Source of the DNA: Pseudomonas sp. BSw22131
Lineage (GTDB): Bacteria; Pseudomonadota; Gammaproteobacteria; Pseudomonadales; Pseudomonadaceae
Length of the DNA stretch: 64,000 bases
Assembly: GCF_026810445.1 (NCBI RefSeq)
Contig: NZ_CP113949.1
Coordinates: 496,001-560,000 of the forward strand
Direction: 5' to 3'
In this document: positions 28,763-38,114 of the stretch, piece by piece
How the letters are laid out: each line of letters begins with the position of its first letter
Numbering within the stretch: the first letter of the stretch is position 1
The notes under the pieces: model-generated
What the model saw: the letters and a program-made list of their open reading frames with translations, nothing else
The model's database searches: none
Told to the model about the DNA's origin: nothing
Program-made: the position numbers and the translations under genes

Positions 28763-29596
28763 ATGAAGCAATACCTTGAACTGCTGCAGGACGTCATCGA
28801 TAACGGTACGCGCAAGGGCGATCGCACCGGCACCGGCACGACTGCGGTGTTCGGTCGCCAGTTTCGTCATAACCTGGCCGACGGTTTTCCGCTGCTGACC
28901 ACCAAAAAGCTGCACTTCAAAAGCATCGCCAACGAGCTGATCTGGATGCTCAGTGGCAACACCAATACAAAATGGCTCAATGAAAACGGCGTGACCATCT
29001 GGGATGAATGGGCGACCGAGGAGGGTGATCTTGGCCCTGTCTATGGTGCGCAGTGGACCGGCTGGCCAACCAAGGATGGCGGCAAGATCAATCAGATCGA
29101 CTACATGGTCGACTGCCTGAAGAACAACCCCAACAGCCGCCGGATTCTGTTCCACGGCTGGAACACTGAATACCTGCCGGACGAGAAGCTTTCTCCACAG
29201 GAGAACGTGAAGGCCGGGCGTCAGGCGCTTGCAGTGTGCCATTTGCTCTATCAGGCGTATGTCGCGGACGGGAAGCTGTCGATGCAGTTGTACATCCGCA
29301 GCTCGGATGTATTTTTGGGGCTGCCCTACAACACCGCAGCCCTGGCGCTGTTGACGCACATGCTGGCGCAGCAGTGCGATCTGATCCCGCACGAGATCAT
29401 CGTCAGCCTGGGCGATACGCATGCTTACGCTAACCACGCCGAGCAGATCGCGACGCAACTGACGCGTACTCCAAAGAAGCTGCCGACGCTGAAAATCAAT
29501 CGTCGTCCCGAGAGCATTTACGACTACCGATTCGAAGATTTCGAGATAGTCGGTTACGACGCCGACCCGAGCATTAAAGCGCCCGTGGCCGTCTGA
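28763..29596 (+). CDS. thyA: Thymidylate synthase
   Basis: 277 residues from the ATG at 28763 (GAGG upstream). [19 protein letters not shown] binds phosphate, the catalytic Cys159 sits in [10 protein letters not shown], and [14 protein letters not shown] plus [10 protein letters not shown] bind dUMP. The sequence around the nucleophile reads AVCH where many family members have PPCH. It converts dUMP to dTMP with methylene-tetrahydrofolate. Probably translated from the lgt transcript. An in-frame upstream extension overlaps lgt and is not needed. Confidence 0.96.
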   Translation: MKQYLELLQDVIDNGTRKGDRTGTGTTAVFGRQFRHNLADGFPLLTTKKLHFKSIANELIWMLSGNTNTKWLNENGVTIWDEWATEEGDLGPVYGAQWTGWPTKDGGKINQIDYMVDCLKNNPNSRRILFHGWNTEYLPDEKLSPQENVKAGRQALAVCHLLYQAYVADGKLSMQLYIRSSDVFLGLPYNTAALALLTHMLAQQCDLIPHEIIVSLGDTHAYANHAEQIATQLTRTPKKLPTLKINRRPESIYDYRFEDFEIVGYDADPSIKAPVAV

Positions 29597-29605
29597 TCCC
29601 CGTCA

Positions 29606-29688
29606 GTATAGGAGCCAACTTGCTGGCGAGGCGTCGTCAGCCAGGTTGAATCAGACCCGACGCCTCGCGAATGAAGCACTCCTGCACG
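29606..29688. repeat. Diverged REP pair after thyA
   Basis: AGTATAGGAGCCAACTTGCT and an inverted partner (CGCGAATGAAGCACTCCTGC) between converging thyA and cadR. The arms are well decayed. Confidence 0.65.
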
Positions 29689-29697
29689 GCATTGAAA

Positions 29698-30156
29698 TCA
29701 GTGTCCGTGGCTACGGCCAACGTGGGAGTGCTCTAAATCTGCTGTCACCACGCTGCCGCTGACCTCTAGTCGATCCAGAATCCCGCAGTGATCCGGGGCG
29801 CCTTCGCTGCAGCGTTGACGCAGATCCACCAGTTGCTTCTGCAATGCCTGGAGGCTGGCGACGCGTGCGTGGACGTGTTGAATGTGATCGTCGATCAATG
29901 CGTTGACGCTTTCGCACTGACCTTGCGGGCTGTCGCGCAGGGTCAACAGGCTGCGTATCTCATCGAGTGTCATGTCCAGGCTGCGGCAATTGCGGATGAA
30001 GGTCAGGCGCTCGACGTGTTCCTGTTTGTACAACCGGTAATTGCCTTGACTGCGGGCGGGCGCACCTAGCAGCGTCTCACGCTCGTAATAACGGATGGTT
30101 TCCACGGGACAGTCAGTGAGTTTTGCCAGATCGCCGATCTTGTAGGACGCGCTCAT
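29698..30156 (-). CDS. cadR: MerR-family Cd(II)/Pb(II)-responsive regulator
   Basis: 152 residues. The MerR DNA-binding half is IGDLAKLTDCPVETIRYYERETLL, then a dimer helix, then the metal site. Cys81 and the paired Cys116 and Cys124 match the three metal-binding cysteines of CadR/PbrR. A His-rich tail (HSHVGRSHGH) is typical of Pseudomonas CadR and may bind a second metal. It is divergent from cadA, and the matching operator lies in the shared promoter region. It should repress, then activate, cadA when cadmium, lead or zinc binds. Confidence 0.93.
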   Translation of the reverse strand: MSASYKIGDLAKLTDCPVETIRYYERETLLGAPARSQGNYRLYKQEHVERLTFIRNCRSLDMTLDEIRSLLTLRDSPQGQCESVNALIDDHIQHVHARVASLQALQKQLVDLRQRCSEGAPDHCGILDRLEVSGSVVTADLEHSHVGRSHGH

Positions 30157-30178
30157 GTCGTGAATCTCATTTGGGTGC

Positions 30179-30209
30179 TTGACCCTATAGTGGCTACAGG
30201 GTGTTCACT
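30179..30209 (+). promoter_or_regulatory. cadA promoter with MerR-type operator in a long spacer
   Basis: TTGACC (30179-30184) can serve as the -35 and TTCACT (30204-30209) as the -10, with a 19-base spacer. The long spacer is the hallmark of promoters activated by DNA distortion by MerR proteins. Within it is the dyad ACCCTATAG-TGG-CTACAGGGT (30182-30202), with one mismatch between nine-base arms. It faces cadA. Confidence 0.8.
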
Positions 30210-30238
30210 TGGCAACAAGCACCTCAAGAGACTCTTCA

Positions 30239-32569
30239 ATGAGTGACTCAGCACACAAACCAACGCCTCACAATCACGCTGCGCACAATCATGCCGACCA
30301 TGACCATGACCATGACCATGACCATGACCATGACCATGACCATGACCATGGCGCTGCGCCGACTCCTCAGCCTGGCAAGTTCACGCCTGTGCATAAGCAC
30401 GATGCTCATTCCTGCTGCTCGCACGACACCGACGCGCCTGCGGTAGTGACCTTTGGCGCCCAGTCGGCGACCGGCGGCCAACTGAGCAGCTTCCGCATCG
30501 AGGCCATGGACTGCCCGACCGAGCAGACCTTGATCCAGAACAAACTGGGCAAGATGGCAGGGATTCAGAAGCTTGAATTCAATCTGATCAATCGCGTCCT
30601 GGGTGTTTGGCACGAACTGCCCTCCACCGACCCTATCCGTGAGGCCATTGGCTCGCTGGGGATGCAGGCTGACCTGATCGACAAGGGCGCCGACAACGAA
30701 ACCGCTTCGCTGCCACCCGCGAAAAAACCGTGGTGGCCGCTGGCATTGTCCGGCGTCGCAGCACTGGCGTCGGAGGTCATCCATTTCACCAACGCTGCGC
30801 CGACCTGGGTGGTGGCAGTGATCGCGCTGGTGGCGATCTTCAGCGGCGGCCTTACCACCTACAAAAAGGGCTGGATCGCCCTCAAGAACTTCAACCTCAA
30901 CATCAATGCGTTGATGAGCATCGCGGTGACGGGTGCGGTGTTGATTGGTCAGTGGCCGGAAGCGGCGATGGTCATGTTTCTGTTTACGGTGGCGGAACTG
31001 ATCGAAGCCAAGTCCCTGGACCGGGCGCGCAATGCGATTGGCGGATTGATGCAACTGACGCCCGATACGGCGACGGTTCAGCACAATGGCCAGTGGGTTG
31101 AGGTCGACGCCAGGCAGATCGAGCTGGGCGCAGTGGTGCGGGTCAAGCCAGGCGAGCGGATTGGTCTGGACGGCGAAGTCGTTTCCGGCAGCTCCAGCGT
31201 CGATCAGGCGCCGATCACAGGTGAAAGCCTGCCAGTCGAGAAAACCATCGGTGACAAAGTCTTCGCCGGCACCATCAACCAGGCGGGTGCGCTGGAATTC
31301 AAGGTAACCGCCGCGGCGAATAACTCGACGCTGGCGCGCATTATTCATGCGGTCGAAGCCGCGCAAGGTGCGCGCGCGCCGACGCAGCGGTTCGTCGACA
31401 GTTTTTCGAAGATCTACACCCCGGCCGTATTCGTCCTGGCGTTGGCAATTGCGATCATCCCGCCGTTGTTCATGGGCGCTTTGTGGTTCGACTGGATCTA
31501 TCGTGCGCTGGTATTGCTGGTCGTCGCTTGCCCGTGTGCGCTGGTGATTTCCACGCCAGTGACCATCGTCAGCGGTCTGGCTGCAGCCGCGCGCAAAGGC
31601 ATTTTGATCAAAGGCGGCGTGTACCTGGAGATGGGGTACAAGCTCGACGTTATCGCGTTGGACAAGACAGGCACGATTACCCACGGCAAGCCGGTGCAGA
31701 CCGACTACGTGCTGCTCGATGAGGCTTTCGGCGATAAGGCACAGGCTGTTTCGATCAGCTTGGCAGCACGCTCCGATCACCCGGTTTCACTGGCGATTGC
31801 CAAGGCGTCGCAACCTGAATCGCACCTTGAAGTTCGGGATTTTGAGGCGCTGGGCGGACGAGGCGTCAAAGGTGAAGTCGACGGTCGCGTGTATCACTTG
31901 GGCAACCACCGCTTGGTCCACGAATCGGGTCTGTGTTCACCGGAGCTTGAGGCCAGCCTCGAGGCGCTGGAAGTGCAGGGAAAAACCGTGGTTTTGTTGT
32001 TCGACCAGACCGGCCCGCTTGCCCTGTTTGCTGTGGCCGACACGGTCAAAGACAGCAGCCGCCAGGCAATTGCCCAGTTGCACGAGATGGGCATCAAAAC
32101 CCTGATGCTCACCGGCGACAACCCACACACCGCCAAGGCCATTGCTGAGCAGGTTGGGATTGATCAGGCGCAGGGCAACTTGCTGCCAGCCGACAAGTTG
32201 GCAGCCATTGAAGGGCTGTACGCAAAGAACCATCGAGTGGGCATGGTTGGCGATGGCATCAACGACGCGCCTGCGCTGGCTCGCTCGGAAATCGGTTTCG
32301 CCATGGCCGCAGCCGGTACCGACACCGCCATCGAAACCGCCGACGTGGCGCTGATGGATGACGACCTGCGCAAGATTCCGGCGTTTATCCAGCTGTCACG
32401 CCAGACATCTCGCATCCTCAAGCAAAACATCGCCCTGGCGCTGGTGATAAAACTCATCTTCCTGGTCGTGACCTTCGCCGGCATGGCAACGATGTGGATG
32501 GCCGTGTTCGCCGACATGGGCGTGAGTTTGCTGGTTGTGTTCAATGGGTTGAGGTTGTTGAGGAAGTAG
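30239..32569 (+). CDS. cadA: P1B-type heavy-metal-translocating ATPase (Cd/Zn/Pb)
   Basis: 776 residues from the ATG at 30239. The N-terminus is His-rich with nine Asp-His pairs (residues 20-37). A heavy-metal domain follows around EAMDCPTEQT. The ATPase core shows APITGESLPVEK (actuator), the metal-path Cys431-Pro-Cys433, the phosphorylated Asp475 in DKTGTITHG, and GDGINDAP from residue 671. CPC pumps of this subgroup export Zn(II), Cd(II) and Pb(II) across the inner membrane. Upstream in-frame codons overlap the operator and are rejected. It is paired with divergent cadR. Confidence 0.95.
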   Translation: MSDSAHKPTPHNHAAHNHADHDHDHDHDHDHDHDHDHGAAPTPQPGKFTPVHKHDAHSCCSHDTDAPAVVTFGAQSATGGQLSSFRIEAMDCPTEQTLIQNKLGKMAGIQKLEFNLINRVLGVWHELPSTDPIREAIGSLGMQADLIDKGADNETASLPPAKKPWWPLALSGVAALASEVIHFTNAAPTWVVAVIALVAIFSGGLTTYKKGWIALKNFNLNINALMSIAVTGAVLIGQWPEAAMVMFLFTVAELIEAKSLDRARNAIGGLMQLTPDTATVQHNGQWVEVDARQIELGAVVRVKPGERIGLDGEVVSGSSSVDQAPITGESLPVEKTIGDKVFAGTINQAGALEFKVTAAANNSTLARIIHAVEAAQGARAPTQRFVDSFSKIYTPAVFVLALAIAIIPPLFMGALWFDWIYRALVLLVVACPCALVISTPVTIVSGLAAAARKGILIKGGVYLEMGYKLDVIALDKTGTITHGKPVQTDYVLLDEAFGDKAQAVSISLAARSDHPVSLAIAKASQPESHLEVRDFEALGGRGVKGEVDGRVYHLGNHRLVHESGLCSPELEASLEALEVQGKTVVLLFDQTGPLALFAVADTVKDSSRQAIAQLHEMGIKTLMLTGDNPHTAKAIAEQVGIDQAQGNLLPADKLAAIEGLYAKNHRVGMVGDGINDAPALARSEIGFAMAAAGTDTAIETADVALMDDDLRKIPAFIQLSRQTSRILKQNIALALVIKLIFLVVTFAGMATMWMAVFADMGVSLLVVFNGLRLLRK
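30296..30349 (+). repeat. Nine tandem GACCAT hexamers inside cadA
   Basis: Nine exact copies of GACCAT encode nine Asp-His pairs in the cytoplasmic N-terminus of the metal pump. Because the unit is a multiple of three, copy-number change would alter the length of the metal-binding tract without breaking the frame. Confidence 0.95.
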
Positions 32570-32606
32570 GCGGCTGTCGCTGTTTTTCAGCGGCCCGAGC
32601 TGCTTT

Positions 32607-32697
32607 TGTGGGAGGGGAGCTTGCTCGCGAAGCGGTCTATCAGAGACCAAGCCGGTGTCTGACACACTGCCATCGCGAAGTAAGCTGCCCTCTATCA
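32607..32697. repeat. Diverged REP pair after cadA
   Basis: TTGTGGGAGGGGAGCTTGCT and a decayed inverted partner near CATCGCGAAGTAAGCTGCCC lie between the converging cadA and hutG genes. A further single REP-like arm (GGGAGCTCGGCTTGTCGGCG) follows at about 32753. The rest of the 234-base gap holds no gene. Confidence 0.7.
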
Positions 32698-32803
32698 AAC
32701 CGATACGTCGTCGATTAAGGGCACGGTAATTTTGCTTCTGCCCGAAGGGCGTGGGAGCTCGGCTTGTCGGCGATGGGCTGCGCAGTAGCCCTGAATGAGC
32801 GGA

Positions 32804-33610
32804 TTACTTCCCGTACTTCTCCCGTCCCCACTCAATCATCGCCTGCAACAGCGCCTTCAATACCACCCGCGTCGGATCGGCGAGGTCTGGGCGGTAGTGG
32901 AAGGGCACGAACTCATCCATATAAGTGCTCTGCGTCAGTTCCAGTTGCACCGCATGGATGTGGTTGGCCGGGTTGCCGTAATGGCGGGTGATGTGGCCAC
33001 CCTTGAAGCGTCCGTTCAGCACATGGCTGTAGTGGTCACCCGCTTCGGCGCATGTCGCTTCGAGCTTGCGGGCGAGGGTTTCATCACAACTGGTGCCATT
33101 GAACGTGCCGAGGTTGAAATCCGACAGGAGGCCGTCGAACAGATGGGGAATGTGGCCGCGGATCGAGTGTGCATCGAACAGCAGCGCGTAGCCGAATTCG
33201 TCGCGTAACCGCTCAAGCTCTTGCTGCAGCGTGTCGTGGTAAGGCGTCCAGATGTGCTCCAGATACGTTGCGCGCTCTGCTTTGCTCGGTGCCAGCCCTT
33301 CGTGGAACAACGGATCACCTTCGAACAGCGTGGCCGGAAATAATCCGGTGGTCGCGCCAGCGTACAACGGTGTGTCGTCGGACGGGCGGTTGAGGTCGAT
33401 GACGAAGCGCGAATACTCGGCGGCCAATACGCTGGCGCCCATCTCTTGGGCGAAGTCATAGAGGCGCGGGATGTGCCAGTCGGTGTCCGGCAGGCTGAGC
33501 GCGTCGACCACCAGCCCGGCTTTGACCGTTTCAGTCAGCTTCAGGCCGGGATGCGGCATGCTGATCAGCAATGGCAGGCTGCCGCGCGTAAAACTCAGAA
33601 CGTTGTCCAC
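32804..33610 (-). CDS. hutG: N-formylglutamate deformylase
   Basis: 268 residues from a GTG start with GGGAG upstream. The FGase-family strings are LLISMPHPG, YSRFVIDLNRP, the active region ALLFDAHSIRG and GRFKGGHITRHYG. It hydrolyses N-formylglutamate to formate and glutamate, the last step of the five-step histidine route, which fits with HutF upstream in the pathway. It is the last gene of the minus-strand hut set, 21 bases after hutI. Confidence 0.93.
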   Translation of the reverse strand: MDNVLSFTRGSLPLLISMPHPGLKLTETVKAGLVVDALSLPDTDWHIPRLYDFAQEMGASVLAAEYSRFVIDLNRPSDDTPLYAGATTGLFPATLFEGDPLFHEGLAPSKAERATYLEHIWTPYHDTLQQELERLRDEFGYALLFDAHSIRGHIPHLFDGLLSDFNLGTFNGTSCDETLARKLEATCAEAGDHYSHVLNGRFKGGHITRHYGNPANHIHAVQLELTQSTYMDEFVPFHYRPDLADPTRVVLKALLQAMIEWGREKYGK

Positions 33611-33631
33611 GATGCTCTCCCGAAAAGTCAG

Positions 33632-34837
33632 TTAGAAAGTGCTTTCGATGCCGTGACGCACGACCCTTTTTTCCAGATCGCCGCCCAGCCAGTAGGCCAG
33701 GTCTGCGGGCCGCTCGATGTTCCATGCAACGAAGTCGGCGACCTTGCCGACCTCAAGTGATCCGTGGGTTTCGGCCATGCCCAGCGCCTTGGCCGCATGG
33801 ATGGTCGCGCCCGCGAGTGCTTCCTCCGGGGTCATGCGGAACAACGTGCAGGCCATGTTCAGCATCAAGCGCAGCGACAGACCTGGCGAAGTGCCGGGGT
33901 TCAGGTCGGTGGCGATGGCGATGTTCACTCCGTGTTTACGCAAGGCGTCCATGGGCGGTAGCTGGGTTTCACGCAGAAAGTAAAACGCTCCGGGCAGCAA
34001 CACGGCCACCGTCCCTGCGGCGCCCATGGCGATCGCGTCTTCCTCGGTCATGAATTCCAGATGGTCCGCTGACAGCGCTTGATAACGCGCCGCCAGGCTT
34101 GAGCCGTGCAGCGACGACAATTGCTCGGCGTGCAGCTTGACCGGCAAACCCAGTTGGCCAGCCGTGATGAACACCTGTTCTACCTGATCGGTCGAGAAGG
34201 CCAGGTATTCGCAGAACGCGTCCACCGCATCCACCAGGCCTTCAGCGGCCAGCGCTGGCAGCATTTCGCCGCAGATGTGGTTGATGTAATCGTCGGCGCG
34301 GTCTTTGTATTCAGGGGGCAGGGCGTGAGCGGCGAGGCAGGTCGCCCGCACGGTTACGGGCAGATGCTCACCAAGACGGCGTGCGACGCGCAGCATCTTG
34401 CGTTCGTTTTCCAGATCCAGGCCGTAGCCGGACTTGATCTCGACCGTGGTCACGCCGTCCTTGAGCAAGTGCTTCAGGCGTCGCTCGGCGCTGGTGTACA
34501 ACTGGTCTTCACTGGCGGCCCGGGTGGCACGCACGGTGCTGGCAATACCGCCGCCTGCCGCTGCAATCTCGGCGTAGCTCACCCCTTGCAGCCGCTGTTC
34601 GAACTCTCCGCTGCGGTTGCCACCGAACACAGTGTGCGTATGGCAGTCGATCAGCCCTGGCGTTACCCACATGCCGTTCAGGTCAACGGTCTGCACATCG
34701 CCTTGAGGGGGCATTTCGGTGCGCGTGCCGATCCAGGAAATGTGCGCGCCTTCGGTCACGATGGCGGCGTCCTCGATGATCGAGTATTGGCCGTGCGCCA
34801 TGCTCGCGACGTGACAGTGCTGCCAGAGCGTTTTCAT
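33632..34837 (-). CDS. hutI: Imidazolonepropionase
   Basis: 401 residues; amidohydrolase fold. Metal ligands are [23 protein letters not shown] and [10 protein letters not shown]. The imidazolonepropionase markers [14 protein letters not shown] and [15 protein letters not shown] are present. It opens the imidazolone ring to give formiminoglutamate. GGAGG lies seven bases before the ATG. A REP pair separates it from hutT. Confidence 0.96.
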   Translation of the reverse strand: MKTLWQHCHVASMAHGQYSIIEDAAIVTEGAHISWIGTRTEMPPQGDVQTVDLNGMWVTPGLIDCHTHTVFGGNRSGEFEQRLQGVSYAEIAAAGGGIASTVRATRAASEDQLYTSAERRLKHLLKDGVTTVEIKSGYGLDLENERKMLRVARRLGEHLPVTVRATCLAAHALPPEYKDRADDYINHICGEMLPALAAEGLVDAVDAFCEYLAFSTDQVEQVFITAGQLGLPVKLHAEQLSSLHGSSLAARYQALSADHLEFMTEEDAIAMGAAGTVAVLLPGAFYFLRETQLPPMDALRKHGVNIAIATDLNPGTSPGLSLRLMLNMACTLFRMTPEEALAGATIHAAKALGMAETHGSLEVGKVADFVAWNIERPADLAYWLGGDLEKRVVRHGIESTF

Positions 34838-34864
34838 CGATTGCCTCCAGATAGCGATTTAGTC

Positions 34865-34956
34865 CCTGTGGGAGTTAGCTTGCTCGCGACGCGCTGTACC
34901 AGTGACATGTCTGTCGTCTGACACACTGCTATCGCGAGCAAGCTCCCTCCCACAGG
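34865..34956. repeat. REP pair between hutT and hutI
   Basis: CCTGTGGGAGTTAGCTTGCTCG and its inverted copy ending GCAAGCTCCCTCCCACAGG, inside the hut transcript. The GGGAG class is shared with 23210 and 32607. Confidence 0.85.
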
Positions 34957-34960
34957 TAAA

Positions 34961-36355
34961 TCATGAGCGGTGCGATTCAAGTTGGGTCGAGTCCTGCCTG
35001 GGCCTGACCCACACGTAATACGCGATCACCAACAACACGATCCAGATCGCGCCGACAATCAGCGCTGCCTGCGTATCCGGGAACCAGCCCAGCACGCCGA
35101 ATACGAACAGCATGAACGCGGTTGCCACGACCGGCGCTACCGGCCAGAACGGCACCGGGAATTTCAGTTCGGCGGCCTGCTCGGTGGTCATCGAACGGCG
35201 CATTGCGATTTGCGTCAGCAGGATCATCAGCCATACCCAGACAGTGGCGAACGTCGCGATGGAGGCGATCAGCAGAAAGACGTTTTCCGGGATCAGGTAG
35301 TTGAGCACCACGCCGCACAGCAACGCTGCGCCCATCACCACGACTGTCATCCACGGCACGCCGTTGGCTGAAAGCTGCGCGAACCCCTTGGGGGCCTGAC
35401 CCTGTATCGCCAGGCCATACATCATGCGGCCGGCGCCAAAAATGTCGCTGTTGATGGCGGAAATCGCCGCCGAGATGACCACGATGTTAAGCACAGTCGC
35501 CGCTGAACCGATCCCCAGGTGATCGAAGATCTGGACGAACGGGCTGCCTTCGTTGCCGATCTGCTGCCACGGGTACAACGACATCAGCACGAACAGCGTC
35601 AGCACGTAGAACAGCAGGATTCGCAGTGGCACGGCGTTGATCGCGCGCGGAATTACCTTCTGTGGTTCTTTGGCTTCGCCTGCCGTGACGCCGATGATTT
35701 CAATGCCGCCGAAGGCAAACATCACCACCGCCAGCGACGCGACCATGCCACCGACGCCGTTGGGCATGAACCCACCGTGGGTCCAGAGGTTGCTGACACT
35801 GGCAGCGCCATCCACCGATGCCGAGCCGAAGCCGAATAATAGAATGCCGAAGCCTGCGAGGATCATCGCGACGATTGCCCCGACTTTGAGCAACGACAGC
35901 CAGAACTCGGTTTCACCGAAGACTTTGACGCTGCACAGGTTCAGCGCGCCAATGAAAAATATGATGCTCAGCACCCAGATCCAGCGCGGCACGTCGGGGA
36001 ACCAGAAGCCCATGTAGATCCCGAAGGCGGTGACGTCCGCCAGGCAGACGATGATCATCTCGAACGCGTAGGTCCAGCCCAGCACAAAGCCTGCGAGCGG
36101 GCCAAGCCAGGTACTGGCGTACTCGCCGAATGAGCCTGAAACCGGGTTGTGTACCGCCATTTCCCCCAGCGCGCGCATGACCATGTATACCGCTGCGCCG
36201 CCGATGAGGTAGACCAGCAGCACCGCAGGCCCCGCCATTTTGATGGCCTCGGCCGAGCCGTAGAACAGCCCTGTGCCGATGGCCGAACCGAGCGCCATGA
36301 AACGTATATGGCGTGCGGTCAATCCGCGTTTTAGGGCGGTGTGTTGCGTAGTCAT
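34961..36355 (-). CDS. hutT: Amino acid permease, probable histidine transporter
   Basis: 464 residues from the ATG at 36355, with AAGGAA six bases upstream. About twelve membrane segments. The amino-acid/polyamine/organocation signature is [20 protein letters not shown] followed by [11 protein letters not shown] and [13 protein letters not shown]. An in-frame 54-residue upstream extension crosses a REP element and lacks family likeness. The nearest named relatives are ProY and HisP-type permeases, and the hut context assigns it to histidine (HutT in P. fluorescens). Urocanate is an alternative substrate. Confidence 0.88.
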   Translation of the reverse strand: MTTQHTALKRGLTARHIRFMALGSAIGTGLFYGSAEAIKMAGPAVLLVYLIGGAAVYMVMRALGEMAVHNPVSGSFGEYASTWLGPLAGFVLGWTYAFEMIIVCLADVTAFGIYMGFWFPDVPRWIWVLSIIFFIGALNLCSVKVFGETEFWLSLLKVGAIVAMILAGFGILLFGFGSASVDGAASVSNLWTHGGFMPNGVGGMVASLAVVMFAFGGIEIIGVTAGEAKEPQKVIPRAINAVPLRILLFYVLTLFVLMSLYPWQQIGNEGSPFVQIFDHLGIGSAATVLNIVVISAAISAINSDIFGAGRMMYGLAIQGQAPKGFAQLSANGVPWMTVVVMGAALLCGVVLNYLIPENVFLLIASIATFATVWVWLMILLTQIAMRRSMTTEQAAELKFPVPFWPVAPVVATAFMLFVFGVLGWFPDTQAALIVGAIWIVLLVIAYYVWVRPRQDSTQLESHRS

Positions 36356-36411
36356 TTCGCGTTCCTTGATGTTCTGATGCGCTGAAATGATGTGGGTCCG
36401 GAGCGCAAGCT

Positions 36412-36504
36412 CTATAGGAGCGCGCTTGCCCGCGAATACGTCGGCACATACAACATCTATGTCGCCTGACACGTTACCTTTCGCGGGCAAGCGCGCTCCT
36501 GCAG
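36412..36504. repeat. REP pair between hutH and hutT
   Basis: CTATAGGAGCGCGCTTGCCC and an inverted partner ending GGGCAAGCGCGCTCCTGCAG. It fills the gap between hutH and hutT in the same transcript. Confidence 0.82.
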
Positions 36505-36563
36505 GGGAGTGATCCATCTCCCACTCATTTCAACGACAGACCCATCCTGGCCTGTCCGAGCAT

Positions 36564-38114
36564 TCAAAGGCTTGGAAGCAGGTCCGCAGGTGCCAGGGCA
36601 TTCAGGCATTGTGAAGCGAGCAACTGGATGGCCGCGTCGATGTCCGGCGCGAAGAAGCGGTCCTTCTCATAGAACGGCACCTGAGCGCGCAAGGCGGCAC
36701 GGGCTTTTTCCAGCTTGATCGAGGTTTTTAGCCCGTTGCGCAGGTCCAGGCCCTGGCACGCGGCGAGCCATTCTACGGCAAGAACGCCACGGGTGTTTTC
36801 TGCCATTTCCCATAAGCGCTTGCCGGCCGCCGGCGCCATCGACACGTGGTCTTCCTGGTTGGCCGAAGTCGGGATGCTGTCGACGCTGTGCGGGTGCGCC
36901 AACGCCTTGTTCTCGCTGGCCAGCGCCGCAGCGGTGACCTGCGCGATCATGAAGCCTGAGTTCACGCCGCCATTGGCCACCAGGAACGGCGGCAGCTGAG
37001 ACATGTGCTTGTCCATCATCAGTGAAATGCGACGCTCGCTCAGCGACCCGATTTCTGCCAGTGCCAAGGCCAGATTGTCAGCGGCCATTGCCACCGGTTC
37101 GGCGTGGAAGTTACCGCCGGAGATCACCTCACCCTCAGCCGCAAACACCAGTGGGTTGTCCGAAACAGCGTTGGCTTCGACCGCCAGCACGTCGGCGGCC
37201 TGACGCAGCTGCGTCAGACAGGCGCCCATGACTTGCGGTTGGCAACGCAGGGAGTATGGGTCTTGCACTTTGTCGCAGTCTCGATGGGAGTCGGACACTT
37301 CGCTGCCGTCGCCAAGCAAATCGCGATACGCCGCCGCTGCATCGATCTGACCACGTTGACCGCGTGCCGCGTGGATGCGCGCATCAAAGGGCGAGCGCGA
37401 ACCAAGCACCGCTTCAACCGTCAACGCGCCACAGGCCAAAGCACCGGCGAATAAATCTTCACCTTCAAACAGGCCACGCAAGGCGTAAGCAGTCGACACC
37501 TGCGTGCCGTTGAGCAACGCCAGGCCCTCTTTTGCCGCCAGTGTCAGCGGTTCAAGCCCGGCAATCGCCAATGCTTCTGCCGCGTTCAGCCATTGGCCGT
37601 TGTGGCGTGCCTTGCCTTCGCCGAGCAGTACCAGTGACATGTGCGCCAGTGGTGCCAGGTCGCCGGATGCGCCGACCGAACCCTTGAGCGGAATGTGCGG
37701 ATAGACCTCGGCGTTGATCAGTGCGATCAACGCGTTGATCACCTTGCGACGGATGCCGGAAAAGCCTCGGCTCAGGCTGTTGACCTTGAGCACCATGATC
37801 AGGCGCACCAGTTCGTCGCTGATCGGCTGGCCAACGCCTGCCGCATGGGAAAGCACCAGCGAGCGCTGCAGACTTTCCAGGTCGGCGCTGGCGATGCGTG
37901 TTGAAGCCAGCAGCCCGAAACCGGTGTTGATGCCGTAAGCGGTGCGGTTCTCGGCAAGGATCTGCTCGACGCAGGCGACGCTGTCTTCGATCTGCTGGTC
38001 GGCGCTGCTGTCCAGGCTCAGGGTCACAGGCTGCTGATAGATCGCGCGCAGTTGCGCCAGGGTCAGTTGGCCGGGGATCAGGTTCAGTGTGGTCGCCAGT
38101 GTTGAATCGGTCAC
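36564..38114 (-). CDS. hutH: Histidine ammonia-lyase
   Basis: 516 residues. The MIO cofactor triad Ala149-Ser150-Gly151 lies in [15 protein letters not shown]. Other active-site residues seen in the P. putida enzyme are present: Tyr60 (AYGINTGFG), His90 (LSHAAGVG), Asn202 (LLNGTQ), Gln284-Tyr287-Arg290 (QDPYSLR), Phe336 (GNFHAEP) and the QEDH glutamate. It deaminates histidine to urocanate. The GTG start has AAGGAG and overlaps the stop of the upstream paralogue (GTGA). This copy should supply the actual histidase activity. Confidence 0.96.
   Translation of the reverse strand: MTDSTLATTLNLIPGQLTLAQLRAIYQQPVTLSLDSSADQQIEDSVACVEQILAENRTAYGINTGFGLLASTRIASADLESLQRSLVLSHAAGVGQPISDELVRLIMVLKVNSLSRGFSGIRRKVINALIALINAEVYPHIPLKGSVGASGDLAPLAHMSLVLLGEGKARHNGQWLNAAEALAIAGLEPLTLAAKEGLALLNGTQVSTAYALRGLFEGEDLFAGALACGALTVEAVLGSRSPFDARIHAARGQRGQIDAAAAYRDLLGDGSEVSDSHRDCDKVQDPYSLRCQPQVMGACLTQLRQAADVLAVEANAVSDNPLVFAAEGEVISGGNFHAEPVAMAADNLALALAEIGSLSERRISLMMDKHMSQLPPFLVANGGVNSGFMIAQVTAAALASENKALAHPHSVDSIPTSANQEDHVSMAPAAGKRLWEMAENTRGVLAVEWLAACQGLDLRNGLKTSIKLEKARAALRAQVPFYEKDRFFAPDIDAAIQLLASQCLNALAPADLLPSL

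Noticed and set aside
30296..30349. Short tandem repeat as a CRISPR-like array
   Set aside because: Units are adjacent hexamers without spacers and lie in frame within cadA.
30248..31780. 510-codon open frame opposite cadA
   Set aside because: Antisense shadow; the composition is rich in Arg, Gln and Asp with no domain, and it covers the complementary strand of the GACCAT repeat.
29698..32569. cadR/cadA as part of a transposon
   Set aside because: No transposase, resolvase or terminal repeats were seen; only decayed REP pairs flank it.
36356..36517. 54-residue N-terminal extension of hutT
   Set aside because: It is REP-derived sequence; the ATG at 36355 has AAGGAA upstream and starts the normal permease N-terminus.
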